From: an uncultured Lachnospiraceae bacterium
GTDB taxonomy: Bacteria; Bacillota; Clostridia; Lachnospirales; Lachnospiraceae
Assembly: GCA_947589095.1 (NCBI GenBank)
Contig: CANQBX010000036.1
Location: 1 to 37,928 of the forward strand
Direction of reading: 5' to 3'
Length of the DNA stretch: 37,928 nt
Both the position numbers and the translations under genes were made by a program. Within the stretch, counting starts at the first letter, position 1. Each line of letters opens with the position of its first letter. Below, piece after piece: positions 23,256 through 32,772 of this stretch. A model generated the notes under the pieces. That model worked only from the letters and a program-made list of their open reading frames with translations. It made no database searches and had not been told where the DNA came from.

Positions 23256-25541
23256 ATGAAAAAAGCAAACAAAGTGCTGGCCATGCTTCTTGCTGCGGCT
23301 ATGGTAGCATCTTTGGCTGCCTGCGGCGGCGGAAGCGGTTCTCAGACCACGACTGCGGCTCCGGCAGCGGAAGAGACTACAGCGGCTCCGGCAGCAGAGG
23401 AGACCACGGCGGCCCCGGCGGAAGAGACCACTGGGGGGGCTGAAGAAGGCGCCTACACAGGTCCCGACTGGGCAGCGATCGACGCGATGAGCGACGACGA
23501 GCAGTCCGACGCAGTTTATGACTGGAACCTGGGCGAGTTCAACGAGTATTATCAGACTGCCAAGGCAGAGCTGGATGACATTCCGAAGCGTATGGCTCTG
23601 ATGGCGATCGCTGAGGCGAAGCTGATGGAGTCCGGCGCGTTCGTGCCGATCTACGGCGACGGCGGCAACTACGCGATGGGCCGTGTGGTTCCGCGTTCCG
23701 GGACCACTACTTCCTGGGGTCTTGACGAGTATAAGTATTACACCTATCTGGTGACCAATGAGCTGATGAAGGCGGCTGACCGTACCGCTCTGGTAGGTAT
23801 CTGGGGCGAGGCAGCGGATCATGACGACTACATCGACAAGGCGAAGGCTTTTCTGGAAGAGAACGGCTACACCCTGAACGATACTTATAACGTTAACCAG
23901 GGTACATACGATCCCGCTACCTGGGACGTGATCGCTTCTTCCTACACGCAGGATTCTCTGTTCGTAGCGCCGACTTACTCCGGCCTGCTGGAGTATGACG
24001 CGAAGAATGTGCAGCAGCCTGCGCTGGCTACCAGCTATGATATCTCCGACGACGGTACCGTATACACCTTCCATATCCGTGAGGGCGTGAAGTGGGTGGA
24101 TCAGCAGGGCCGTGAGATCGCGGACGTAACCGCGAACGACTGGGTTACTTCCATGATGCATCTGGCTGACAACAACGACGCTCTGGGATACCTGATGACC
24201 AGCACCGACGGCTGCGGCATCAAGAACTATGACGCGTACATTGCCGGCGAGGTTGGCTTCGAGGAAGTCGGCGTTAAGGCTATCGACGACTACACGCTGG
24301 AGTACACGCTGGAGAACAAGTTCCCGGCATTCGCGTCCATGATGGGATACGGCTGCTTCGCTCCGTTAAATTATGACTTCTACAAGTCTCAGGGCGGCAC
24401 CTTCGGCGCAGAGGGCGACGAGTACACCCCCGGCAACTACGGCACCAGCCCCGACACCATCGCTTACTGCGGTGCGTTCCTGGTACAGAGCTACACCTCT
24501 CAGGTGAGGACCGTCTATGTTGCGAACCCGACCTACTGGAACGCGGACAAGATGAACATCCACACCATGAACTACATCTACAATGACGGTACCGATACGA
24601 TGCGTGTCTACAACGACACCAAGTCCGGTGAATTCGCTGCCGGCGGCTTCAACGCTTCCGCTCTGGAAGTTGCGAAGACGGAGGTTCCGGAAGGCGAGAC
24701 CGAGACCTACTTCGATCTGTATCATTACACCACCACCAACTCCGCTACTACTTACTGCGGCTGGATGAATATGAACCGCGGTATCTGGGCGAACTACAAC
24801 GACAGCACGAAGGTCGTTTCTCCGCAGACCGATGAAGACAAGACCCGCACCCGCAGCGCTATGAACAACCAGCACTTCCGTCTGGCGATCGCGTTCGGTC
24901 TGGACCGCGGCGCTTACAATGCGGTATCTGTCGGCGAGGACCTGAAGTACGCTGCGCTGAAGAACTCCTTTGTAACCGGCAACTTCTATCAGTTCGAGGA
25001 TGAAGTGAGCGTCGATATCAACGGAACGGCTACCAGCTTCCCGGCGGGCACCTACTACGGCGAAGTGATGCAGGCCCAGATCGACGCGGACGGCTTCCCG
25101 ATCAAGGTTTGGGATCCGACGCTGGATGACGGCGTAGGTTCCGGCGATGGATTCGACGGCTGGTACAGCGTAGACAACTGCCGCGAGCAGCTGCAGATGG
25201 CGGTTGACGAGCTGGCACAGATCGGCGTTGAGGTTTCTGCTGATCAGCCGATCTACATCGACTATCCGTATGCTGCTTACAGTGAGTCGGCTACCAACAT
25301 GGCCAACGTCCTGAAGCAGTCGGTTGAGGCTTCCACGGAGGGCAAGATCATCGTCAACATCATCGGTGCTGAGGATGCCAAGACCCGTCAGTCCGCTGAC
25401 TATACCTTTGGCAGTGGTCAGGAAGCAAACTTCGATATCTCTCTTGGTTCCGGATGGGGCCCGGACTACGGCGATCCGCAGACCTTCCTGGATACGATCC
25501 AGCCGTGGGGCTACATGACCAAGAACCTGGGCGTATATTGA
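23256..25541 (+). CDS. Oligopeptide-binding lipoprotein with permuted domain order
   Basis: A 761-residue family-5 solute-binding lipoprotein. A signal peptide ends in the lipobox LAAC with lipidated C23, followed by a low-complexity linker (TTAAPAAEE repeats, about 30-62). Residues about 95-165 (AKAELDDIPKRMALMAIAEA, then FVPIYGDGGNYAMGRVVPR) look like the C-terminal end of OppA/DppA proteins. The usual N-terminal start of the family (DPATWDVIAS, then YSGLLEYD) appears only at about 219-248, and the protein stops at 733-761 (GWGPDYGDP, then YMTKNLGVY), where family members normally continue into the C-terminal segment. This reads as a circular permutation. It captures extracellular peptides for the permeases that follow. 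The stop is not a visible frameshift: the missing segment is absent downstream. Confidence 0.9.
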   Translation: MKKANKVLAMLLAAAMVASLAACGGGSGSQTTTAAPAAEETTAAPAAEETTAAPAEETTGGAEEGAYTGPDWAAIDAMSDDEQSDAVYDWNLGEFNEYYQTAKAELDDIPKRMALMAIAEAKLMESGAFVPIYGDGGNYAMGRVVPRSGTTTSWGLDEYKYYTYLVTNELMKAADRTALVGIWGEAADHDDYIDKAKAFLEENGYTLNDTYNVNQGTYDPATWDVIASSYTQDSLFVAPTYSGLLEYDAKNVQQPALATSYDISDDGTVYTFHIREGVKWVDQQGREIADVTANDWVTSMMHLADNNDALGYLMTSTDGCGIKNYDAYIAGEVGFEEVGVKAIDDYTLEYTLENKFPAFASMMGYGCFAPLNYDFYKSQGGTFGAEGDEYTPGNYGTSPDTIAYCGAFLVQSYTSQVRTVYVANPTYWNADKMNIHTMNYIYNDGTDTMRVYNDTKSGEFAAGGFNASALEVAKTEVPEGETETYFDLYHYTTTNSATTYCGWMNMNRGIWANYNDSTKVVSPQTDEDKTRTRSAMNNQHFRLAIAFGLDRGAYNAVSVGEDLKYAALKNSFVTGNFYQFEDEVSVDINGTATSFPAGTYYGEVMQAQIDADGFPIKVWDPTLDDGVGSGDGFDGWYSVDNCREQLQMAVDELAQIGVEVSADQPIYIDYPYAAYSESATNMANVLKQSVEASTEGKIIVNIIGAEDAKTRQSADYTFGSGQEANFDISLGSGWGPDYGDPQTFLDTIQPWGYMTKNLGVY

Positions 25542-25578
25542 TCCTGAGCGATTGATGCGTAAACCTATGTAATTACCT

Positions 25579-25608
25579 GCAAGGGAGTGGGAGTTCCCAC
25601 CCCCTTGC
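25579..25608 (+). terminator. Intercistronic hairpin after the binding-protein gene
   Basis: GCAAGGGAGTGGGA (25579-25592) pairs with TCCCACCCCCTTGC (25595-25608) with one mismatch. There is no T-run, so it probably protects the binding-protein mRNA or reduces read-through into the permeases, as is usual in such operons. Confidence 0.65.
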
Positions 25609-25642
25609 ACTATTTCATAAGAGAGAGAGCGAGGCGTAGTTT

Positions 25643-27232
25643 ATGGGTAAATATATATTGAAGCGGCTTCTGCATGGGGCTTTCTCTGTGATCTGCGTCG
25701 TGATCATCGTTATGGTACTGGTCTATTCGCTTCTGGACCGGTCCCTGATCCTCGCGGGCGATTCCGGTTACAGCCATACGACCAGCAATAACCGCGAGAC
25801 ATATGTGCAGAGCCGTTATGAGGCGTTCGGCTATGTGGATTATATACCGTATTCCGATTATCTGAACGAGCTGGCGCGGAATGGCGAGATCGACGCGGAC
25901 ACGCAGACCGCCGCCGCCAGACTTGGCCGCACTGTGGAGAAGGATTCGGAGATCACGGCCCAGTATGTTCAGAAGTTTACCGAGACCTATGAGTCTCAGG
26001 GTTATCAGGTAGTCCGTCTGGACGCGGATACCAAAAGCAACGGACAGGTGAAGGACGGCGGCGCGGCGGCATTGTACGCTACCCGCGATAAGCCTTTGAT
26101 CAGCCGTGTGATTACTTACTTTACAGGGATGCTTTTCATTGACAACATCCATTTTGTACCCGATACCACAGACATCGGGAAAAGGGGTCTGACCTTTACC
26201 CTGTATGACCCGGTCTACAATCCCACGGGAACGGAGAAGAAGCTTTCTCCGGCCATCATCGGCAATGGCACCAAGCACAAATATCTGCTGTACCTGGATG
26301 ACCAGTTCCCCTATATTCATCAGAATTTTGCCACGTTGAACCTGGGCGAGTCCTATACGGTTAACCGGGGTGTGGACGTGTTCACCACAATGGTCGAATC
26401 CCAGGGCTCCTATGTGCTTCGTTCGCTGACCTTCCCGACCGGCCTTACCGAAGACAGCGCCGATAACCTTCATACTGCGATTTATGCGGAAGGTTCCCGG
26501 GAGATCAACCAGGTGTACGCCGCCCGCTTTAACGACGACTACACCAATATCAATACATTTAAGGCAGGCTTTTCCAAGCTGGGCTTCTCCTTCGTTATCG
26601 GAATCATTTCCACGATCATGGCCTATATCCTGGGCCTGCCGATCGGCCTCCTGATGGCGCTTCAGAAGGACAGGCTGATCGACAAGATCGGTACGATCTA
26701 CATTATGTTCATCATCGCGGTGCCCAGTCTTGCTTACATATTCCTGTTTAAGGCGGTGGGCGGCAAGCTCGGATTCCCGACGCTGTTCAACATGGAATCC
26801 CAGAGTAAGCTGATGTATGTCCTTCCGATCATATCTCTGGCGCTGCCGTCCGTGGCCAGCCTGATGAGATGGATGCGGCGTTACATGATCGACCAGATGA
26901 ATTCCGATTATGTGAAATTTGCCCGGTCCGGCGGTCTGTCCGAGAGGGAGATCTTCACCAAGCATATCTGGAAGAACGCTGCGATCCCCATCGTTCACGG
27001 CGTACCCGGCAGTGTGATCTTCGCCATGACCGGCGCCATTATTACCGAGCGTGTGTACAGCGTTCCCGGCGCCGGCAACCTGCTGACCAACGCGATCAAC
27101 AAGTATGATAATGGCGTAATCGTGGGCGTGACATTGTTCTACGCGGTTTTAAGCGTTGTTTCCCTCCTGCTGGGAGACATCCTGATGAGCGTGGTCGATC
27201 CGAGAATATCCTTCTCGACGAAAGAGAGGTGA
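25643..27232 (+). CDS. Oligopeptide ABC permease, OppB/DppB type, with large external insert
   Basis: A 529-residue inner-membrane permease. One helix at about 12-32 is followed by a roughly 280-residue hydrophilic region (34-312), then the permease core with helices from about 313 on. The EAA loop contacting the ATPase is visible (MNSDYVKFARSGGLSEREIF, then HIWKNAAIPIV). OppB/DppB proteins are usually about 310-340 residues with a short first external loop, so this one carries some 200 extra residues outside the membrane (for example GKRGLTFTLYDPVYN). The insert probably contacts the binding protein. It follows the binding-protein gene and overlaps none; the second permease starts 5 nt after its stop. 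Confidence 0.92.
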   Translation: MGKYILKRLLHGAFSVICVVIIVMVLVYSLLDRSLILAGDSGYSHTTSNNRETYVQSRYEAFGYVDYIPYSDYLNELARNGEIDADTQTAAARLGRTVEKDSEITAQYVQKFTETYESQGYQVVRLDADTKSNGQVKDGGAAALYATRDKPLISRVITYFTGMLFIDNIHFVPDTTDIGKRGLTFTLYDPVYNPTGTEKKLSPAIIGNGTKHKYLLYLDDQFPYIHQNFATLNLGESYTVNRGVDVFTTMVESQGSYVLRSLTFPTGLTEDSADNLHTAIYAEGSREINQVYAARFNDDYTNINTFKAGFSKLGFSFVIGIISTIMAYILGLPIGLLMALQKDRLIDKIGTIYIMFIIAVPSLAYIFLFKAVGGKLGFPTLFNMESQSKLMYVLPIISLALPSVASLMRWMRRYMIDQMNSDYVKFARSGGLSEREIFTKHIWKNAAIPIVHGVPGSVIFAMTGAIITERVYSVPGAGNLLTNAINKYDNGVIVGVTLFYAVLSVVSLLLGDILMSVVDPRISFSTKER

Positions 27233-27237
27233 GCTGA

Positions 27238-28206
27238 ATGGAGATCAATTATAAAGAGCTGGGTTTCACGGAGGAAGAGCTTTTTACCCGTGTGGATCAC
27301 AATGAGCTGGAGTCCGAGAAGATCACGGCGCCCCGGTATTCTTACTGGAAATCCGTGTTCCGCGTGTTCTTCCGCAACAAGCTGAATATCGTTATTCTGG
27401 CTCTGCTGCTGTTTATGATCCTGTTTGCGTATATTTACCCGAGTCTGACGGAGTACGATCCCTACGCGAATCTGATGGATCCGAATTCCAAGCATCTGTC
27501 GCCCATGGCGGCGCTGCAGTATTTCGGTCATAATATCCACTGGATCCTGGGCGCAGGCGCATCCGGCGAGTCGACCTTCGACGCGATCTGGAATGGTTCC
27601 CGTATCTCCATTTCGCTGGCCTTCATCTGCGGCGCCATCAACATGACGATCGGCGTTCTGGTGGGCGCGGTCTGGGGCTTCTCCAAGAAGGTGGACGCGT
27701 TCATGATCGAGATCTACAATATCGTCGGCAATGTGCCTTCGATCCTTCTGATCTCGGTTCTGGCCATGCTGTTTTCACCGACCTTCTGGACCATGGTGTT
27801 CGCGCTGACGGTCATCGGCTGGCTGAGCATCGCGTATTTCATACGTACCCAGGTTATCATCATCCGTGACCGAGAGTACAATCTGGCATCCAAATGCCTC
27901 GGTACATCCACGGTGAAGATCGCGATGAAGAATATCCTGCCGTTCATGACATCGGTGATCGTGACGCTGCTGGCGACAGAGATCCCGTCCTATATCTCCA
28001 CCGAAGTGTTCCTGTCCTATATCGGCATGGGCATGAGCGAGATGTCCCTGGGACGTCTGATCTATGCGGCGGAGGGCGCGATGGTCACGCCCGGCTGGGA
28101 ATTCGAATTCTGGAGCCCGGTTGCCATCGCATCCATCATCACGGTGGTGCTCTATGTAGCCGGTCAGAACTTAGGCGATGCGTCCGATCCGCGGACGCAT
28201 ATGTAA
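27238..28206 (+). CDS. Oligopeptide ABC permease, OppC/DppC type
   Basis: A 322-residue inner-membrane permease with the N-terminal cytoplasmic stretch and first helix typical of OppC (FRVFFRNKLNIVILALLLFM), then five further helices. The EAA loop is IRDREYNLASKCLGTSTVKI, then KNILPF. The end GQNLGDASDPR is the classic OppC/DppC C-terminus. It forms a heterodimer with the preceding permease. The gene starts 5 nt after that gene, behind AAAGAGGTGA. Length is close to the family norm, unlike its neighbours. Confidence 0.94.
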   Translation: MEINYKELGFTEEELFTRVDHNELESEKITAPRYSYWKSVFRVFFRNKLNIVILALLLFMILFAYIYPSLTEYDPYANLMDPNSKHLSPMAALQYFGHNIHWILGAGASGESTFDAIWNGSRISISLAFICGAINMTIGVLVGAVWGFSKKVDAFMIEIYNIVGNVPSILLISVLAMLFSPTFWTMVFALTVIGWLSIAYFIRTQVIIIRDREYNLASKCLGTSTVKIAMKNILPFMTSVIVTLLATEIPSYISTEVFLSYIGMGMSEMSLGRLIYAAEGAMVTPGWEFEFWSPVAIASIITVVLYVAGQNLGDASDPRTHM

Positions 28207-28219
28207 GGAGGACAGCGAT

Positions 28220-29971
28220 ATGGAAGAGAAGAAGAAGGTATTGCTGTCGATCCAGAACCTGACAGTGAAATTCCGTGTCCGCGGCCGTATTCTGACCGCG
28301 ATCCGTGGAATCAGTCTTGATATTTATGAAAATGAGTCTATCGCTATCGTGGGCGAGTCCGGTTCCGGCAAATCCGTTCTGACGAAGACATTTGCGGGAA
28401 TGACGGATTCCAACGGTTATATCGACGAGGGCAAGCTGATCTTCGATGATCCGGAGCTGGCGGATACGGTTGTAAAGCTGACGCCCGGAGCCCGGAAGCT
28501 GATGCAGGGAACCTTGTCGAGGTTAAACGACATTTCCCGGTATGAGCTGGGGGCCGAGACATATAAGAAGATCAAGAAGCTGGAAGCGGAGAAGAAGAGC
28601 CGTGAATCCATAAGCGATGAAGAGCGGGCCGCGATCGAGAAAGAGATCGGCGACATGAAGTTTAAGCGGACCAACCTCTTCAATGAAAAGCAGACCTACG
28701 ATCCGCATCATGAGAAGGACCGCATTAAGGCCGCCGATCAGAAGCTGAAGGAATACGACGAGAAGATCAAGGCTCTGGAGAACAAAGAGGCGGAAGAAGA
28801 GAAGGCCCGCAAAGCGGAGGCTGCGAAGGATACCGCTTTTATCGAGAATTATAATAAGCAAATGGCAGAGCTGAAGGCGAAGTATGAGCAGGAGATCAAA
28901 GGGCAGATTTCCGAGGAGACGAAGAAACGCAATGAGATCCTGGGCAAGGAGATCCGCCTGTCCGTAGGCCGTTACAGCCTTGTGAAGCGCATCCAGCTGA
29001 CCCATAAGCTTCTGCTGGCTCTGAAGCAGGCCATGCAGATCGGCGTGGATCTGAACGATGAGGAGCAGCGCAACGCCGTCTTCGATACGGTGGCGTTCCG
29101 TGTAAAGTATCTGGATGAGACGCCGGGTCAGCTTCACGGAACCTGCGTGCTGAACCTGGCCAGCGTCAAGTACAGCAAGGACTGGCTGCAGATTCGCGGA
29201 CGCAGGATCGCTACGGTATTCCAGGATCCGATGACCAGCTTAAACCCGATCATTACCATCGGCAAGCAGATTTCCTCCGTTATCATCAAGCACCAGCAGT
29301 GCTCGGAGGTGGAAGCCCGCAGGCGCGCCATCGAGCTGATGCATAAGGTAGGGATCCCCAATGCGGAGGCCCGTTTTGACGATTATCCGTTCCAGTATTC
29401 CGGCGGCATGAGACAGCGTATCGTTATCGCGATCGCCCTGTCCTGCCAGCCGAAGATCCTGATCTGCGACGAGCCGACCACGGCTCTGGACGTTACGATC
29501 CAGGCCCAGATCCTGCAGCTGATCAAGGATCTGCAGAAGGAGTTCGGATTCACGATCGTATTCATTACGCATGACCTGGGCGTGGTCGCCAATATCGCTG
29601 ACCGCGTGGCCGTTCTCTATGCCGGACAGGTTGTGGAGGTCGGTAAGGTAGAGGAGGTCTTTTATGACCCGCGCCATCCGTACACCTGGGCGCTTCTGTC
29701 CAGCCTGCCGCAGCTGGCCCAGCGGAATACGCAGCTGTATTCCATTACCGGTACGCCGCCGTCCCTGTACAACAGTATCGTCGGCGACGCGTTTGCGCCC
29801 CGCAATCCGTACTGCTTAAAGATCGATACGCTTCTGGAGCCGCCGATGTTTAAGGTGACGGACACACACTACGCGAAGACCTGGCTTCTGGATCCGCATG
29901 CCCCGAAGGTTGAGAAACCGGAAGGCATCCGCGACATCCACGGCAAGCTGATGGAAGCATTCAATATCTAA
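28220..29971 (+). CDS. Oligopeptide ABC ATPase, DppD/OppD type, with coiled-coil insert
   Basis: A 583-residue ABC ATPase. Walker A is GESGSGKS at 45-52, the Q-loop FQDP has Q335, the signature YSGGMRQR is at 393-400, Walker B ILICDEPT at 413-420 and the switch H451. The C-terminal oligopeptide-binding extension typical of DppD/OppF proteins is present ([12 protein letters not shown], then GTPPSLYN). Walker A to Q-loop is about 284 residues compared with roughly 50-60 normally. The extra region (about 75-325) is charged, Glu/Lys-rich and predicted as coiled coil around 113-240. All catalytic motifs are intact. The start at 28220 follows AAGGAGGACAG; the second ATPase follows after 14 bp. Confidence 0.93.
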   Translation: MEEKKKVLLSIQNLTVKFRVRGRILTAIRGISLDIYENESIAIVGESGSGKSVLTKTFAGMTDSNGYIDEGKLIFDDPELADTVVKLTPGARKLMQGTLSRLNDISRYELGAETYKKIKKLEAEKKSRESISDEERAAIEKEIGDMKFKRTNLFNEKQTYDPHHEKDRIKAADQKLKEYDEKIKALENKEAEEEKARKAEAAKDTAFIENYNKQMAELKAKYEQEIKGQISEETKKRNEILGKEIRLSVGRYSLVKRIQLTHKLLLALKQAMQIGVDLNDEEQRNAVFDTVAFRVKYLDETPGQLHGTCVLNLASVKYSKDWLQIRGRRIATVFQDPMTSLNPIITIGKQISSVIIKHQQCSEVEARRRAIELMHKVGIPNAEARFDDYPFQYSGGMRQRIVIAIALSCQPKILICDEPTTALDVTIQAQILQLIKDLQKEFGFTIVFITHDLGVVANIADRVAVLYAGQVVEVGKVEEVFYDPRHPYTWALLSSLPQLAQRNTQLYSITGTPPSLYNSIVGDAFAPRNPYCLKIDTLLEPPMFKVTDTHYAKTWLLDPHAPKVEKPEGIRDIHGKLMEAFNI

Positions 29972-29985
29972 GGGAGGAAGGAAAA

Positions 29986-31314
29986 ATGGCGAATACTGAA
30001 ACAACGAAAAAAGGCCGTTCCCTCTTCCCCGAGCACGGCCCGATCGCAGAGAATGGCAGAGAGATACTTCTGTCCATTAAGGATATCGATATCACCTTCG
30101 GCAAGGGTGACAGCGCTGTAAAGGCTGTTACAGACGCGTCCTTTGACATCTACAAGGGAGAGACCTTCTCCCTGGTCGGCGAGTCCGGCTCCGGCAAGAC
30201 GACTATCGGCCGCGCGGTCATCCGCGTGAACCCGCTGGCAGCCGGCGAGATCCAGTACAAGGGAGTCCGTATTTCAGGAAAGATCTCCCACGCGCTGGAC
30301 CGGGAGGTCATCCGCAACGTACAGATGGTATTCCAGGACCCGGCGGCCTCACTGAATGAGCGCGCCACCGTGGATTATATCATTTCCGAGGGACTTTACA
30401 ACTTCGGCCTCTTTGAGAATGAGGCGGACCGCGTGCAGAAGGTGGAGAATATGATCAATGAGGTCGGTCTTCTGCCGGAGCACCTGACCCGCTACCCGCA
30501 TGAATTTTCCGGCGGCCAGCGCCAGCGTATCGGAATCGCCCGAGCGATGGTCATGGAGCCGGAGCTGGTAGTGGCCGACGAGCCGATCTCGGCGCTGGAT
30601 GTATCCATCCGCGCGCAGGTGCTGAACCTGATGAAGAAGTTCCAGAAGGAGAAGGACGTTACCTACCTGTTCATCGCCCATGACCTGAGCGTAGTCCGGT
30701 TCATATCCGACCGGATCGGCGTTATCTACAAGGGCCGCATCGTAGAGGTGGCGGAAGCGGAGGAGCTGTTCGACTTCCCGCTGCATCCGTACACCCACTC
30801 GCTGATCTCGGCGATCCCGATCCCGGATCCGCAGCTGGAGAAGAACAAGGTGCAGTATGTATATGATCCTTCGATCCATGACTACAGTGTGGATAAGCCG
30901 GAGTTCGTAAACATCGGCCATGACCACTGGGTCTACGGTAATAAAGCGGAGATCGAGAAGTATAAGGCGCTCCGCGAGAAGGGCGAGCCGGTGAAGGCCG
31001 TCACGATCGTGTCGCCGGATGAGGTGGAGAAGGCCGCGGAGGCCCGCAAGGTCGCCGAGGAGGCGCAGGAGAAGAAGATGGCGAAGGAGCTGGAGGAATT
31101 CCTTCAGGCCCCGACACACGATACAGGAAGTATCTGGTATACGCTTATTTCCTTCTTCCTGCCGGTACTTGGCCTGATCGCGGGTGCGGTGTTTAAGCAT
31201 TTCAGGCATAAGAGGAACGCGAAGGCGTGCTTTAAGGGAGCTGCCATTGGATTTATCGTGCTGGCGGCGATCGTCGTGGTGTTCCTGCTGCTATTGATAC
31301 TGGCGGTGGTGTAG
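29986..31314 (+). CDS. Oligopeptide ABC ATPase, OppF/DppF type, with membrane tail
   Basis: A 442-residue ABC ATPase. Walker A GESGSGKT is at 65-72, Q117 in [10 protein letters not shown], the signature FSGGQRQR at 174-181, Walker B LVVADEP at 194-200 and the switch H232. The oligopeptide family tail ([12 protein letters not shown]) follows. Beyond residue 345 an Ala/Glu/Lys helix leads into two hydrophobic segments at about 383-403 and 418-440 separated by [10 protein letters not shown]. This tail resembles the small membrane module found at the end of several zinc-ribbon proteins in Firmicutes. It would anchor the ATPase to the membrane. The two ATPases should form the heterodimer driving the transporter. 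The next gene starts 6 nt after the stop. Confidence 0.92.
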   Translation: MANTETTKKGRSLFPEHGPIAENGREILLSIKDIDITFGKGDSAVKAVTDASFDIYKGETFSLVGESGSGKTTIGRAVIRVNPLAAGEIQYKGVRISGKISHALDREVIRNVQMVFQDPAASLNERATVDYIISEGLYNFGLFENEADRVQKVENMINEVGLLPEHLTRYPHEFSGGQRQRIGIARAMVMEPELVVADEPISALDVSIRAQVLNLMKKFQKEKDVTYLFIAHDLSVVRFISDRIGVIYKGRIVEVAEAEELFDFPLHPYTHSLISAIPIPDPQLEKNKVQYVYDPSIHDYSVDKPEFVNIGHDHWVYGNKAEIEKYKALREKGEPVKAVTIVSPDEVEKAAEARKVAEEAQEKKMAKELEEFLQAPTHDTGSIWYTLISFFLPVLGLIAGAVFKHFRHKRNAKACFKGAAIGFIVLAAIVVVFLLLLILAVV

Positions 31315-31320
31315 TCGATT

Positions 31321-32718
31321 ATGGGAAGAACGGTGAGAAACCGCCGGCCCTATATAAGACCCGTAGAGAAAGTAGAGATTTCCGAGAAACACATCGGCCG
31401 CAGGCTTATCGCCGCGGCCGTGTTTCTTCTGATCGGCGCGGGGGCGCTTGCGTACTTTTTCGTGAATCTGGTACGGGGTGATACAGGCTGGACGGAGATT
31501 ACAGCCAATACGTCGGAGCTGAACTGCGGCGGAGATTTTACGTTTCTGTATGAGGTGGGGGCGGGCGGAGGTTCGGCCCTGCAGGAGAAGCGGGCGGTGA
31601 CGGCCGCTTATACGGAAGCGGCGGAGAAGGCTTTTTGGATGTTTGAGAATGTGCGGGCGGAAGGCGGCAGTGCAGAAGAACCGAAGGCGGACGGGACCGC
31701 TGCGGCCGGGTCCGTGCAGGAGATCCACGGCATTGCGGCCACAGAGAGCGGCGATAAAAAGGCTATAGCGGCGATGGGAAGCGTCCGCTTCCTCAACGAT
31801 CATCCGAACGAGACTGTCACGGTGGATGCGCCGCTTTATGAGGCGTTTGCAAAACTGGACGCCTCCGGCGGCCGGCATTTGTATCTGCCTGCGATCTATG
31901 AGACGTATAATAATCTCTTCGCCAGCACGTCGGATTCGCTGGCGGCGGAATTTGACCCGCGGCTGAACGGGGATGTGGCGGATTATTTTAAGGAAGTGCT
32001 GGCATACGCCAATGATCCGGCGGCGGTGGACCTGGAACTTCTGGGAGATAACCGGGTAAGGCTTAAGGTGTCGGAGGAATATCTGGCGTTTGCAGCTGAA
32101 AATGAGATCGACAGCTTTATCGATTTCGGTTGGATGAAGAACGCGTTTATCGCGGATTATCTGGCGGAAACACTTTCGGAGGCGGGCTTTACCCACGGCA
32201 GCCTTTCCAGCTTTGACGGGTTCGTGCGCAATCTGGATGGACGGGAACTGGACTATTCGTTCAATGTTTATGACCGCATGAACGGAGATTCGGTTCTTCA
32301 GCTGGCAGCGTTGCAGTACCGGGGCCCGCTGAGCCTGGTCTGGCTTCATGACTATGCGGTAAGTTCCCTGGACCGGAGGTATTTCTACCGAATGGCCGAC
32401 GCTGGTATACGTACCGTCTATATTGATCCGCGTGACGGACTCTGCCGGAATTCCATCGGCAGTCTGGTATCGTATTCCTATGACGGCAGCGTGGGCTGCG
32501 CAGAGATTCTTCTGTCGGTGATTCCGGTTTACATCGCGGACGAATTTGATGCGAATGCGGCGGAGGCGCTGGCAGGGCAGAGCGCCGGAGCGGGCGGTTC
32601 TGCTGCCGCGCCGGACGGAGCGGTCTATTCGATATACCGGCTGGGGAACGAGATTCACGCGAATGACCCGGCGGCGGAATTTACGGCGGTTTATGAGGGA
32701 TATACGATTATTCAATAA
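31321..32718 (+). CDS. Membrane-anchored divergent ApbE-like protein
   Basis: A 465-residue protein with a basic N-terminus and one membrane helix at about 29-51, the rest outside. I do not recognise it as a standard family, but several stretches follow the order of ApbE (FAD:protein FMN transferase): LYLPAIYETYNNLF at about 187-200, IDFGWMKNAFIADYL (267-281) in place of the ApbE DLGGIAKGYA motif, SSFDGFVRNLDG (296-307) in place of the GG loop, YIDPRDG (367-373) in place of IDP.TG, and CAEILLSV (393-400) in place of ADaLaT. Key flavin residues are changed, so it may be a non-catalytic or substrate-shifted relative. It is the last gene of the ABC operon, before a strong terminator. Confidence 0.6.
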   Translation: MGRTVRNRRPYIRPVEKVEISEKHIGRRLIAAAVFLLIGAGALAYFFVNLVRGDTGWTEITANTSELNCGGDFTFLYEVGAGGGSALQEKRAVTAAYTEAAEKAFWMFENVRAEGGSAEEPKADGTAAAGSVQEIHGIAATESGDKKAIAAMGSVRFLNDHPNETVTVDAPLYEAFAKLDASGGRHLYLPAIYETYNNLFASTSDSLAAEFDPRLNGDVADYFKEVLAYANDPAAVDLELLGDNRVRLKVSEEYLAFAAENEIDSFIDFGWMKNAFIADYLAETLSEAGFTHGSLSSFDGFVRNLDGRELDYSFNVYDRMNGDSVLQLAALQYRGPLSLVWLHDYAVSSLDRRYFYRMADAGIRTVYIDPRDGLCRNSIGSLVSYSYDGSVGCAEILLSVIPVYIADEFDANAAEALAGQSAGAGGSAAAPDGAVYSIYRLGNEIHANDPAAEFTAVYEGYTIIQ

Positions 32719-32724
32719 AATAGG

Positions 32725-32772
32725 AACGCACGCAGCGCCGTAAGAAAAAGGCATATGCGTGCGTTTTTGTTT
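32725..32772 (+). terminator. Terminator of the ABC operon
   Basis: AACGCACGCA (32725-32734) is perfectly complementary to TGCGTGCGTT (32756-32765), followed by TTTGTTT. It overlaps the first of two 39-bp repeats by a few bases. Confidence 0.85.

Noticed and set aside
25530-25642. Frameshift truncating the binding protein
   Set aside because: None of the three downstream frames encodes the missing C-terminal segment; that segment is found at the N-terminus instead.
23223-26998. Long minus-strand open frames opposite the binding protein and permease
   Set aside because: They are mirror images of GC-rich real genes with all domain motifs on the plus strand.
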